The notes under the pieces were generated by a model that was given only the letters and a program-made list of their open reading frames with translations, did no database searches and had not been told where the DNA came from. Below, in pieces: positions 1 through 8,165 of a DNA stretch of 55,624 nt; position 1 is the stretch's first letter, and each line of letters begins with the position of its first letter. Position numbers and translations under genes: made by a program. Source of the DNA: Candidatus Aenigmatarchaeota archaeon (lineage in GTDB: Archaea > Aenigmatarchaeota > Aenigmatarchaeia > PWEA01); NCBI GenBank assembly GCA_003553905.1, contig PWEA01000025.1:1-55624 (forward strand), in the 5' to 3' direction.

Positions 1-349
1 CTTCGCCTTCGTTACATATAGAATCATCGTCGATCTCTACATCTAGATACATACCATCTCCTCTGGCCTCTTCGCTCACCATATAAATAAAATCCTCCAG
101 ATTTCTCTTCCTGGGCTGGTTGTTGTCTGTTCCGTATTCACAGTCGCTGTTTTCTACTGTATCGTAGATACCTTCCTTTACGCTTCTAAAAATTCTCTCC
201 TCTCGCTGCATATAAGCACCGGTAAGACTCATATCCTCGTATGCTCTGATGAATCCTAAAAGACCTCCCAAAGATATGGCTATTATGACTATAGATATGA
301 CAAAGAACTGGCCCTTACCACCGATATCAAATCCTGACCATCTGAGCAT
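1..349 (-). CDS. Pilin-like membrane protein, 3' end outside window
   Basis: Only the first 116 codons are in the window; the reading frame is open to base 1. Read from the ATG at 349 the protein starts MLRWSGFDIGGKGQFF and continues into a single hydrophobic segment (about residues 15-35), then a charged, Cys-containing domain. A short N-terminus with Gly-Lys-Gly-Gln directly before the hydrophobic helix is typical of archaeal class III signal peptide (type IV pilin-like) proteins, cut by a prepilin peptidase and held in or on the membrane. The start lies 23 bp inside the end of the DUF424 gene, so it is the last visible gene of the mcm operon. Family assignment rests on the N-terminus only. 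Confidence 0.6.
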   Translation of the reverse strand, partial: MLRWSGFDIGGKGQFFVISIVIIAISLGGLLGFIRAYEDMSLTGAYMQREERIFRSVKEGIYDTVENSDCEYGTDNNQPRKRNLEDFIYMVSEEARGDGMYLDVEIDDDSICNEGE

Positions 350-620
350 GATCAACACCGTCTATTTTTAATATTTTTTCTTGATCAAAAAAACCATTTT
401 CGATTAGAAATGAAACCACATCGCCGCCGACTGCATTTATTATAGTACTCTTCTTGGCCTTTTTCAGAAGTTCATCCTTTTGTATAGACTGGGTACCATA
501 GAAACTTTCGCTCACTTTGAATGACATCTTTTCGTCTTCTAAAAGTTTTCCGAGTAAATTTTTGTCACAGACTGCAAGAACTACATGGTCCTCTGTTTCC
601 GTAAAGTTATGGTAAAACAT
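327..620 (-). CDS. DUF424 family protein
   Basis: A 97-residue conserved archaeal protein. The sequence carries the family pattern: a VVLAVCDKNLLGK stretch near the N-terminus, VSESFYG in the middle and a C-terminal GVDHAQMVRI. The molecular role of DUF424 is not known. Its ATG at 620 directly abuts the stop codon of the aIF2-beta gene (621), so the two are almost certainly translated from one message; linkage of DUF424 to translation and replication genes points to a role in information processing (inference). Recognition is by recalled family pattern. Confidence 0.8.
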   Translation of the reverse strand: MFYHNFTETEDHVVLAVCDKNLLGKLLEDEKMSFKVSESFYGTQSIQKDELLKKAKKSTIINAVGGDVVSFLIENGFFDQEKILKIDGVDHAQMVRI

Positions 621-1022
621 CTAAAACTGCCTTACAGCCTGTTTAGTACCACAGGCCTCGCATTTTATTTTCTTTATCCTGTCCTCCTCCACAAGTTCAG
701 TGTCGGCTTTATCACAGGCAGGACATATCACAAACTCGTCTATATACTGGCTAAACTTTTCTGAAACCTTTCTTTCGGTTATCCGTCCTTGGAAAATCGC
801 TCTGGAACCATCCGCCTTCCCGGGCACACCCAGCTCTCTACGAAGAAAGTTCATTATATGATCAGGAGATCTCCTCAGTTTATCGGTTATCTTGGAGAAG
901 TTTTTAACTATCGTTTTCTCCCCTTCGTTCATTATATCAGGATCCGGAACTTCGAATCTATCCTGGTCCACGGACTCTGATATCTTCTCCTTTGCCCTGT
1001 CGTAAAGTTCATCGTAATCCAT
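621..1022 (-). CDS. eif2b: Translation initiation factor aIF2 subunit beta
   Basis: Beta subunit of the heterotrimeric factor aIF2, which brings initiator Met-tRNA to the small ribosomal subunit. From the ATG at 1022 the product is 133-134 residues, the normal archaeal length, beginning MDYDELYDRAKEKI; an upstream in-frame start would add 32 residues and overlap the previous gene, so it was not chosen. The C-terminal zinc ribbon is visible as CPACDK followed by CEACGTK. The conserved central region contains HIMNFLRRELG. It lies 25 bp after the RPA-like gene and abuts the DUF424 gene, in the operon headed by mcm. Confidence 0.93.
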   Translation of the reverse strand: MDYDELYDRAKEKISESVDQDRFEVPDPDIMNEGEKTIVKNFSKITDKLRRSPDHIMNFLRRELGVPGKADGSRAIFQGRITERKVSEKFSQYIDEFVICPACDKADTELVEEDRIKKIKCEACGTKQAVRQF

Positions 1023-1047
1023 AAAATCGCCTGCATTATCATGTATT

Positions 1048-1803
1048 TTAAAGCTTCTTAATCTTACCGGGTCGTGGTTCAAAGCAGGTACCTTCGGTAA
1101 GTAGATCGTTAACCACATTATCTATCTCGTTTTCTTCTGCATCAACATTATCTATTATATCCTGATAGGATGCCCCTTCACCCTCGTCTATATTTTCTAT
1201 AGCCTCCATAACCTCCTTCCTCAGTTCGCTCTTATCCTCTTCCTCTGCTTCATCATCAAAGCTATCCTTTCCCAGGTCTTCGGCCTTAATTATAGCTTCC
1301 GCCCTTTGGATACCAACTTCCTCAGCAAAGACTTCTTCACTGTTATCTGGGTGCTTTTCTCTCAACTCTTCAAGCCTCTCCTTGTCCTTCTTAATAGACT
1401 TAAGCTGCTCTGCAACCTCGGATAGATTGAGGGTCATCATGTTAGGATCATCAGCCTTCCTTAGGACCTCGGAGTTTATGTATATCTCACCCTCGTACTC
1501 CTGTACTTTACCTATGCATATAACAAGATCTCCTTCCTCAACTTTCTTATAGTCATCCAGGTCCTGGAAAAATTTTGCTCTTATAGTCTCAGAACCGTCG
1601 TCAAGAACTATGAATGCATAGCTTTCATCGTCATTCACAAACTTTGTAGTTACTGTGGCAACCAGTTTAACTCTGCTGATTCTCTGCCCCCGTGGCGTAA
1701 CCAAGTAATTGCTTTTGAATCCCTCGCGTCGAAAGTACCTACCGCTAACCAAATCTTCAAAAAGGGCCCTCTTTGCGGTCAATCTCTCCTGTTTTCCGTT
1801 CAT
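1048..1803 (-). CDS. RPA-like OB-fold single-stranded DNA-binding protein with C-terminal winged helix
   Basis: A 251-residue protein with an OB-fold nucleic-acid-binding region (about residues 40-115, including VKLVATVTTKF and DLVICIGKVQEYEGEIYI), an acidic helical linker and a C-terminal winged-helix-like domain (about 190-251). This architecture is that of RPA32/archaeal RPA-associated subunits, which protect single-stranded DNA during replication and repair. The last residues (FEPRPGKIKKL) closely resemble the end of the MCM encoded two genes upstream (FEPRPGHVQKV), suggesting the two winged helices are related. The gene starts 4 nt after the DUF3467 stop codon, so it is in the mcm operon. 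Confidence 0.78.
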   Translation of the reverse strand: MNGKQERLTAKRALFEDLVSGRYFRREGFKSNYLVTPRGQRISRVKLVATVTTKFVNDDESYAFIVLDDGSETIRAKFFQDLDDYKKVEEGDLVICIGKVQEYEGEIYINSEVLRKADDPNMMTLNLSEVAEQLKSIKKDKERLEELREKHPDNSEEVFAEEVGIQRAEAIIKAEDLGKDSFDDEAEEEDKSELRKEVMEAIENIDEGEGASYQDIIDNVDAEENEIDNVVNDLLTEGTCFEPRPGKIKKL

Positions 1804-1807
1804 CGTA

Positions 1808-2137
1808 TCATCCTATATAGGTTGGTTCTTCTGCATCGTCGGCTTCTACTTCCTTTTCATTCTTTTCCTTTTCGATAATCTCTATCTCACCGAACTTATC
1901 CTCGTACTTCTCTACATTTTTTTCAAGAATCCTGAGTATCTTCTTGGCCAGGACGGGATCCATAACAATGGGCCTGTGCCATACAACTGATTCAACTTTC
2001 CTACCATCCTGGGAAGTACTTACCTTTGGTGTTGACTGCTTAAAGTCGAACACAAACTTATGGGGATTGAACAGGACAGAAAACGAATCACTGAAAAAAC
2101 CTTCCGATTCCTTTTCCTTTTTCTTTTCTTTAACCAT
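1808..2137 (-). CDS. DUF3467 family protein
   Basis: About 110 residues from the ATG at 2137, starting MVKEKKKEKESEGFF. A longer reading from 2158 would overlap the mcm gene; the ATG at 2137 has a GGTG ribosome site and lies just after the mcm stop at 2142. The core (NPHKFVFDF, then WHRPIVMDPVLAKKIL, ENVEKYEDKFGEI) matches the DUF3467 pattern of small proteins of unknown role. Lys/Glu-rich disordered tails flank it. Its place between mcm and an RPA-like gene suggests a replication-linked accessory, but nothing in the sequence shows an activity. Confidence 0.7.
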   Translation of the reverse strand: MVKEKKKEKESEGFFSDSFSVLFNPHKFVFDFKQSTPKVSTSQDGRKVESVVWHRPIVMDPVLAKKILRILEKNVEKYEDKFGEIEIIEKEKNEKEVEADDAEEPTYIG

Positions 2138-2141
2138 ATAA

Positions 2142-4142
2142 TCACACCTTCTGAACATGACCGGGTCGTGGTTCGAATATCATACCTTTGTTCTTCATCT
2201 CTTTTATTAGCTTGTCTGGTTTACTTAAACCTTCCTCCTCCAAGGCCGAAAGGAGATCCTCTTCTGGTATATTGTTACCAAGGTCTTCCTCCAGTTGGTC
2301 CAGTACATCCATAACCTTGCTCATCTTCGATCTCTCTGAAGCAGGTGTACCCCCTTCTGCTCTATCTATATCTATCTCATGTGTTTCCGGATCCATTCCA
2401 AGCTGCTTTATCGAATGCTTCATAAGTTTTATAGCCCTCTGAGCATCCTGCTTTTGAACTACATCGGCAAGCCTGACCTTTGCTGAAGCCTCGGCAAGCC
2501 TTTGGAGTGCCTCGTACTGCCTGAGAGTTATAGGAACTGTATCGCTATCGACGTCGACGTACTTGTTACGAAGATCGACATAAAAGTTCTTGAGCGTAGA
2601 TGCAGCCTTCTTTGTCATCTCAGGCCTGCAGTTCCTTCTTGCATATGATATATACTTTTTGAGAAAGTCTATCTCTATAACCGGTTCTGCGTCGCTTTCG
2701 TCTCCTATCCTGGAGCCTATTATATGATTCACGATATTTTCGTCTCTTTCCCTATCTGGAACGTCTCTGAGGGCAAACTTAAGATCGAAACGGGAGAGAA
2801 GTGTATCAGGAATGTCTATCTGCTCGGCTATGGGTCTGTATGGATCGAAACGGGAGAACTTGGGATTTGCACCACCTATTATAGATGTCTGGGCAGGTAA
2901 AGTAGCCTGTATTGTCGCCTTTGATATAGATACGGTCTGCGTAGACATCGCCTCATGTAGGTTCACCTGATCTTCCTTCGACATCTTATCGAACTCGTCT
3001 ATACACAGAACACCTTTGTTTGCAAGCACAAGAGCACCTGCTTCCAGTACCCATCCACCCATAAGCTCCTCGTCTCTGACAACGGTAGCAGTAAGACCTG
3101 CAGCCGTAGTTCCCTTACCCGAAGCATACTTACCACGGGGAAGCATATCCGCAGCCAGTTTGAGAAGCTGCGTCTTTCCTGCACTTGGATCACCGACAAA
3201 AAGTATGTGTATATCACCCCGTATCCTCGTGCTATCCGGAAGCCTGTGAGGTACACCACCAAATAGCTGTAGAACTATAGACTCCTTCTCCTTCTCAAGT
3301 CCGTACATGGAAGGAGCAAGCGATTTGATCAGTTTCTCGTATATCTTATCATCATTAGCAAGTTCCTTTATCTTTTCCTCTTCCTCCTCGGTTACTTCCA
3401 TCTCTTCAAAGGTAACCTCTTTGGGATTCAGCCAGTTGGCCTCGATAAAGATATCCAACTGTCTTGTCTTCTTACCCTGTATACGTTTGGGCATCTCCCT
3501 GACTATACCTGTAAGTTCAAGTCTCGTACCAGGATCAGTTCTTCTCTGCATCTTCGGAGTTGTAAGACCGTCCTTCAGATAAACAGCCACTTCACCGGGC
3601 TTCTCACCTGAAACCTTTTCAAAGAGATCCTCTACATGTATCCATCTCGCATCACTCAGCTCCCTGTCGACCTGGTTGAAACCACGTTTTCTCCCGCAGT
3701 CACAACGAGACGGATACGACATCCTCTTTTTGAGCTGTGGTATTTCCATGGTCTCACCACAGTCCGGGCATTCAAATATAACGACTTCCAGTTCCGGCTT
3801 GACCTCCGAGGCCCTGTTAACGGTACCCTCTATCTTCAAGAACTTACCCAGATGGTTGCTCCTGAGATCCTTTATCCTTGTTCTCTCGTCGTCGGGTATG
3901 TTTTCAACACGAACATTAAGATTTACCTCTTTGTCTGTACCAAGATCTATCTCATCTATAGCATCTTCAGCAGCGTCGAAGAAATCCTTGGGGTTCTCCA
4001 AAAGCTCTTCTGTCAGCTCATGGCCTGCATACTTATCTAACACTTTAAAATCTATAAGAACAAAGCTTCTGTCCTCTCGCACAGCCTCCAGAAGATCCTC
4101 TTCGTAGAACTTCCTGAAAAATTCCTCAAGCTCTTCAATCAT
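2142..4142 (-). CDS. mcm: Replicative DNA helicase MCM
   Basis: Hexameric replicative helicase that unwinds DNA ahead of the fork. From the ATG at 4142 the product is 666 residues, normal for archaeal MCM. Visible parts are the N-terminal domain with a zinc-binding set (CPDCGET, then CDCGRKRG), an AAA+ core with Walker A GDPSAGKTQLL (about residues 315-325), Walker B LCIDEFDK and the arginine-finger region LLSRFDL, then a C-terminal winged helix ending FEPRPGHVQKV. No intein interrupts Walker A. A TTG-started form 9 nt longer is possible but less likely. It heads a six-gene minus-strand operon; a TATA-like element lies at 4181-4190. Confidence 0.97.
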   Translation of the reverse strand: MIEELEEFFRKFYEEDLLEAVREDRSFVLIDFKVLDKYAGHELTEELLENPKDFFDAAEDAIDEIDLGTDKEVNLNVRVENIPDDERTRIKDLRSNHLGKFLKIEGTVNRASEVKPELEVVIFECPDCGETMEIPQLKKRMSYPSRCDCGRKRGFNQVDRELSDARWIHVEDLFEKVSGEKPGEVAVYLKDGLTTPKMQRRTDPGTRLELTGIVREMPKRIQGKKTRQLDIFIEANWLNPKEVTFEEMEVTEEEEEKIKELANDDKIYEKLIKSLAPSMYGLEKEKESIVLQLFGGVPHRLPDSTRIRGDIHILFVGDPSAGKTQLLKLAADMLPRGKYASGKGTTAAGLTATVVRDEELMGGWVLEAGALVLANKGVLCIDEFDKMSKEDQVNLHEAMSTQTVSISKATIQATLPAQTSIIGGANPKFSRFDPYRPIAEQIDIPDTLLSRFDLKFALRDVPDRERDENIVNHIIGSRIGDESDAEPVIEIDFLKKYISYARRNCRPEMTKKAASTLKNFYVDLRNKYVDVDSDTVPITLRQYEALQRLAEASAKVRLADVVQKQDAQRAIKLMKHSIKQLGMDPETHEIDIDRAEGGTPASERSKMSKVMDVLDQLEEDLGNNIPEEDLLSALEEEGLSKPDKLIKEMKNKGMIFEPRPGHVQKV

Positions 4143-4180
4143 ACCCAACAAACCCCGTACTAAATAATCCCCAACTCTAC

Positions 4181-4190
4181 TTAAATTTAA
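4181..4190 (-). promoter_or_regulatory. TATA-like element for the mcm operon
   Basis: A TTAAATTTAA stretch sits 39-48 nt upstream of the mcm ATG. With usual archaeal spacing this puts transcription start about 15-20 nt before the start codon. The call rests on base composition and position only. Confidence 0.5.
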
Positions 4191-4260
4191 CCCGGGCTAG
4201 ATTATCATAAAAAGAATTATCCACAACAGCAAACAAAGACATTAATCCGTCATCGAATTT

Positions 4261-5985
4261 TTATAATTTCGGACAACAGAAGGCGTAGGCGTAAATATCC
4301 CCTCCGTCAGTCCTTTTGCACCTCCAACCGTCAGGATAATCAGCATTAGAAGCACTCGGTTCAGGAGCATTTCGTGAGATAGCTTCATCATCAGTATGTG
4401 TATTACAACCTCCTGCAATCAACCTCATACCACTATCACAATCAATTGAATTAAAGCCATCATCGTAGTTTTGCTCATAGGTACATTCATCCCAATCAAA
4501 GCCCGTGTCCTTCAACCTTGCTGCATCATCCTCCTCTTCAGGCTCACCCAAATCTGTTATTCTATTGTTGTTCACGTCGAGGTCGCCGCCGCTTTGTATT
4601 GTGACTCTTTCATTAAACCCTCCTGTATAAAAACTCATCCCACCTTCTGTTCTATACCTTATTCCATCTTCATTGCTTATATAGTCACCAGTACTACTAT
4701 CCCCGTCCAAATGAATTCTTTCCCCATCTGCTATCACGACATCCCCATCCACGTCCAGCTTAGCATCCGGACTCGTCGTCCCGATGCCGACGTTTTGATC
4801 AGGATCAACGGTCAACGCATTGGTCCCCGAAGTCCTCAAAGAAAGCTCATTACTTTCCCCCGTACCTGTACCTGTGTGTTCCCCTATATACAGACCCGTA
4901 GTTCCACTGCCTTTATTGTTTGCCTCAATAGCATTCGTGTATACCCAAGGAGTTTCGATATAGCCTTCGCCGTCTAATGGGCCTTCTGACTGGAAATGAC
5001 CCTGGATCGAATTAGCTCCCCAATTGTCATCATATCCAGACAATTCGTTTCCAAAAATGGCAAAACCATCGTCAACGTGCAGATCAGCTTCCGGACTCGT
5101 CGTCCCAATGCCGAAATCGCCGTCGCTGGTCATTCTATGCTCTATATCACCATCACCGCCACCACCAGGCCTGAATCTTATGTGGTTGTTTGCATCGATT
5201 CCCATATTAGAGGATCCCCAGAACACGTTTCCCTCGGGCCCGTATATCCTACGAGTAGAAGAACCTGTGAAAGTCAAATGATTATCCATGTAAGTTTCTC
5301 CATCAATATGAAGCTTCGCCCCAGGACTCGTCGTCCCGATGCCGAAGTTACCGTAATTTATATAGCTATCACTCGGCCCTCCTCGCAGCCAAATATCTCT
5401 ATTACCATCCTCATCAGTCAATTCTAATAACGCTCCTACACCATCACCACTCACTGCACCACGCATACGTGCTAGTGAACCTGTTACTTCGCCCTTAGAC
5501 ATAATATTTGGTCCATGCCCCGAATCCGTGTAAGCAGTTATATGCCCTCCCGAAACCTCCAGTTTATCATCCGGAGTCGTCGTACCGATGCCTATGTTGC
5601 CTCCGCTTTGGTAAATGTTTGAAGTAGAGAGTGTATTGCTGTCATCGAACCTGGGTATGTAGTTCTCTTGTCCTTCCCCGCCTATTGCTCCAAGATCATC
5701 TGAAATGTGTTTACACACATATTCACCATCGGAACCTATGCGAACAACCACTTCATCTTCGTTGCACTCATCACCAAAAAAGCCGGATAGTTCTCCTATA
5801 TCTTCTATATTTTTTCCGCTCATATTGAGATCCTGGTGTGCACCCGAACCCAAGTCTATCTCCTCGAGTGGATGGCCCTGGTAAATATCACTTGCACCGA
5901 CAAGACCCGAAAAAGAAACAAATAGAACTGCTGCCAATGTAATTACAAGAAAACAGTTCTTTCCAAAAACAAAACGTGTACTCAT
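4261..5985 (-). CDS. Secreted surface protein with GIGTTSP tail-fibre-like repeats
   Basis: A 574-residue exported protein. Residues 1-32 form a signal peptide (hydrophobic core LVITLAAVLFVSFSG, then GAS). The mature part holds four copies of a short module reading roughly N-x-GIGTT(S/T)P-xx-KL-x-V-x-G, spaced irregularly and joined by Gly/Asp-rich linkers. Such modules are typical of phage tail-fibre-like and bacterial surface beta-structural proteins. The C-terminal 70 residues contain six Cys (including GGCNTH, WRCKR and a terminal FCCPKL) and may be a receptor-binding or disulfide-stabilised tip. It stands alone, with a TATA element at about 6010-6018 giving a near-leaderless start. The function (attachment to another cell?) is inference. 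Confidence 0.75.
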   Translation of the reverse strand: MSTRFVFGKNCFLVITLAAVLFVSFSGLVGASDIYQGHPLEEIDLGSGAHQDLNMSGKNIEDIGELSGFFGDECNEDEVVVRIGSDGEYVCKHISDDLGAIGGEGQENYIPRFDDSNTLSTSNIYQSGGNIGIGTTTPDDKLEVSGGHITAYTDSGHGPNIMSKGEVTGSLARMRGAVSGDGVGALLELTDEDGNRDIWLRGGPSDSYINYGNFGIGTTSPGAKLHIDGETYMDNHLTFTGSSTRRIYGPEGNVFWGSSNMGIDANNHIRFRPGGGGDGDIEHRMTSDGDFGIGTTSPEADLHVDDGFAIFGNELSGYDDNWGANSIQGHFQSEGPLDGEGYIETPWVYTNAIEANNKGSGTTGLYIGEHTGTGTGESNELSLRTSGTNALTVDPDQNVGIGTTSPDAKLDVDGDVVIADGERIHLDGDSSTGDYISNEDGIRYRTEGGMSFYTGGFNERVTIQSGGDLDVNNNRITDLGEPEEEDDAARLKDTGFDWDECTYEQNYDDGFNSIDCDSGMRLIAGGCNTHTDDEAISRNAPEPSASNADYPDGWRCKRTDGGDIYAYAFCCPKL

Positions 5986-6086
5986 TAAGGCTTAATTACT
6001 TTCTGTAGTATAAAAACCTTTTGAGAACTCTGGATCAACAGGCAGCAACTTTTAATAATATGTCTTTCGTAAACTAGGCAGGATAG
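5986..6086. promoter_or_regulatory. Divergent promoter region
   Basis: The 101 bp between two divergent genes carry a minus-strand TATA-like TTTTATAC at about 6010-6018, 25-33 nt before the ATG at 5985, and a plus-strand TTTTAATAATA at about 6050-6059, roughly 28-37 nt before the GTG at 6087. Both fit archaeal spacing. No shared operator is obvious. Confidence 0.5.
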
Positions 6087-6716
6087 GTGTATAAGTTGAA
6101 GGTAAATAAAAATACCGGGAAAATTCTATTCGTCCTTGTTTCAGGAATTGTCCTGGGTTTGATTACAGGAATGGTTTTAGGACTACCCGAATACGATCCT
6201 ACAGCCGCCGATAGCCGAGAAGAAACCCTGGAAAGGGTTGTCGAAACCTACAGGAAAGCCAATCCCGGGACCCAGATAGAGGCGATGAGCATAGAAGAGT
6301 TTAGCGGTTTATATAGAATTAGGCTGTCCTCTGGTGGGGACGAAGGAACCTATCAGACTGTATACACAACGAAGGACGGTAAATTCCTAACAGAGATATT
6401 AACAAATATAACGGAGTTCAGGACTTTCACTGAAAATAGGTTAAGCTTCATAGACTGTCTTGAAGAAGAAGATGTGATCGTATTCGGTGCCCTGGGTACA
6501 GAAAATGAAGAGATAAGGCAGGCCACGGAACTTCAGCTACAGTTGCTGGGAGGTCCCGAATACCTTGAAAGAGTGTATATAGACTGCACAGAGGATCTGG
6601 AATGGTGTGCAGAACAGGGCGTAGAGGTAGTACCATCGGTGAAACACGGCGAAGATATATATGGCGGAGTTAAAACATACGAATGGTTCGAAGAAGTAGT
6701 TGGTTGCACAATCTGA
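6087..6716 (+). CDS. Membrane-anchored thioredoxin-fold protein lacking CXXC
   Basis: A 209-residue protein starting at GTG 6087 behind a GGATAG sequence. Residues 10-33 form one transmembrane helix (ILFVLVSGIVLGLITGMVLGL). The outer part has a first region (about 40-115) without recognised motif and a C-terminal region (about 120-209) with a thioredoxin-like pattern: DVIVFGALGTENEEI where the active-site CXXC would normally sit, then VYIDCTED, and VEVVPSVKHG, which resembles the cis-Pro loop. The CXXC pair is absent, although four Cys remain elsewhere. It may be a redox-inactive binding domain. Assignment to the fold is moderate. Confidence 0.55.
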   Translation: MYKLKVNKNTGKILFVLVSGIVLGLITGMVLGLPEYDPTAADSREETLERVVETYRKANPGTQIEAMSIEEFSGLYRIRLSSGGDEGTYQTVYTTKDGKFLTEILTNITEFRTFTENRLSFIDCLEEEDVIVFGALGTENEEIRQATELQLQLLGGPEYLERVYIDCTEDLEWCAEQGVEVVPSVKHGEDIYGGVKTYEWFEEVVGCTI

Positions 6717-6740
6717 CTAGATAAAATAAAAATAAGAGGT

Positions 6741-7283
6741 TTAGAGGGCGTCTATCTCTTTGAGGTCTTCTTCTACCTTCTCTACTGCTTTTTCAACATC
6801 CTCTATCGAGCGCCCTCCGGTGCAGACGATCTTTCCTGATCCGAAAAGTAGAAAGGCCGCCGCGGGTTCCTCGATCCTGTACACAAGACCTGGGAACTGC
6901 TCCGGTTCATACTCGGCATTCCTGAGGGTGAATGCTATTTCGTTAAGCCTTAGTTTTCCGTCAAGCTGCGCCGATGCAACTATGTTCTGGATCTTTATGT
7001 CCTTGACTTCGTCGACGTCTATCCCTGTTTCTCTAACACCTTCAAGAACCTTGTCTATCGCTTCCCTAGCTCCCTCCGGGGAGTTTGCACCAGTACATAC
7101 TATCTTCCCTGAATTGAATATCAAGGCCGCTGCATTTGGATCGTTCATCCTGTACACAAGACCTGGGAACTGCTCCGGTTCATACTCTGTGCCAGGAAGA
7201 TGTGCAACTACCTTATTCAGGGGGATTTTTGCACTAAGCGTGGCTGAAGCGACAACGTTCTCTATTTTAAGTTCATCAACCAT
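6741..7283 (-). CDS. tbp: TATA-binding protein TBP
   Basis: General transcription factor that binds archaeal TATA boxes and recruits TFB and RNA polymerase. The 180-residue product is the usual length and consists of two direct repeats of about 90 residues, each with a version of IxNVVASAxL, then EYEPEQFPGLVYR and a SGKIVCTG strand. The start ATG at 7283 is the first codon. The two halves share a 41-bp stretch that is identical even at synonymous positions (see the repeat entry). It is transcribed divergently from minD. Confidence 0.98.
   Translation of the reverse strand: MVDELKIENVVASATLSAKIPLNKVVAHLPGTEYEPEQFPGLVYRMNDPNAAALIFNSGKIVCTGANSPEGAREAIDKVLEGVRETGIDVDEVKDIKIQNIVASAQLDGKLRLNEIAFTLRNAEYEPEQFPGLVYRIEEPAAAFLLFGSGKIVCTGGRSIEDVEKAVEKVEEDLKEIDAL
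6874..6914. repeat. 41-bp perfect direct repeat inside tbp (copy 1; copy 2 at 7147-7187)
   Basis: The sequence at 6874-6914 recurs exactly at 7147-7187. It encodes EYEPEQFPGLVYR in both TBP half-domains. Identity at all third codon positions, while the flanks have diverged normally, suggests recent gene conversion between the half-repeats. Confidence 0.85.
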
Positions 7284-7400
7284 ATAGAATCACCTGGTTT
7301 TTAAACCAACACTTTACATATTGTTAAGGGGTATTTAAAAAGGTTTTATAAATGAATGGTATATTTTTATACAATGAGTTAAAGAGGTAAACTGGGGTCT

Positions 7401-8162
7401 ATGTCTGATGTAATATCAATAGTTTCCGGAAAAGGTGGAACAGGCAAAACGTTCACCGCAGCAAACCTTTCCCTCGCTCTCCAGAAATTTGGTAATCAGG
7501 TTGTATGTCTAGATACAGATCTTGACTCACCAAACCTAGCTATGCAGCTAGGCCATATACCGGAAGACAAAACCATAGAAGACGTTCTAAGGGGAGACAT
7601 AAACGAACTTAAAGCTGTCAATGTACATGGTTCCGGACTTATGTTCATACCTTCCTCCCTTCCCCTTACAAACGAAAGGATAACAGAAGGGAAAATAAAA
7701 AAGATGGTAGATAGATTCTCGGGGTTCGCTGACCACACCGTTATAGATGCTCCGCCTGGGTTCAGAGAAGGCTTCTACAACAGCATGAAAGTATCTGACA
7801 GAATGATTGTGGTAACCAATCCGGAGTTTCAGGCCATACAGGACGTAAGAAAAATAGCCGACGAGGCTAGAAAACACAACGTAAAGATAGAAGGAGTTGT
7901 TCTAAACAAGGTAGAAGGTATACTTGAGGAAGCTAGCAGACATGAGATAGAAAAGATCACAGGTCTTGATGTAATACAGACCATACCTCACCACAATGAA
8001 GTAAGAAAAAGCATACATAAGATGCAACCTCTGGTAGCAGACAAACATTCAAAGATCGGACATAGCTTCAGAGAACTTGCAGCTGATCTCACAGGTAAAA
8101 GGTTCAGGGCTCCGTGGTATTCAAAAATCATCAGAAGCCTTAGAAAACTTAAGGGGGAATAA
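7401..8162 (+). CDS. minD: MinD/ParA-family ATPase
   Basis: A 253-residue P-loop ATPase of the MinD group. The deviant Walker A KGGTGKT is at residues 11-17, followed by LDTDLDSPN (Walker A prime region) and the Walker B-like HTVIDAPPG. The C-terminus (APWYSKIIRSLRKLKGE) could form a basic amphipathic membrane-targeting helix as in MinD. Such proteins position partner complexes by ATP-dependent membrane cycling. The start at 7401 follows a GGGG sequence; a TATA-like TTTTTATAC lies about 30 nt upstream. The next gene begins 3 nt after its stop, so it is co-transcribed with a glycosidase, an unexpected pairing. Confidence 0.9.
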   Translation: MSDVISIVSGKGGTGKTFTAANLSLALQKFGNQVVCLDTDLDSPNLAMQLGHIPEDKTIEDVLRGDINELKAVNVHGSGLMFIPSSLPLTNERITEGKIKKMVDRFSGFADHTVIDAPPGFREGFYNSMKVSDRMIVVTNPEFQAIQDVRKIADEARKHNVKIEGVVLNKVEGILEEASRHEIEKITGLDVIQTIPHHNEVRKSIHKMQPLVADKHSKIGHSFRELAADLTGKRFRAPWYSKIIRSLRKLKGE

Positions 8163-8165
8163 ACA

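Noticed and set aside
789-980. Plus-strand frame opposite aIF2-beta and many similar frames opposite large genes
   Set aside because: Shadow frames of the conserved genes on the other strand, without recognisable motifs or start signals.
2142-4142. Intein in MCM
   Set aside because: Walker A, Walker B and arginine finger are continuous and total length is normal.
4261-5985. Prophage origin of the GIGTTSP gene region
   Set aside because: No phage structural, integrase or lysis genes nearby; the protein has its own signal peptide and promoter.
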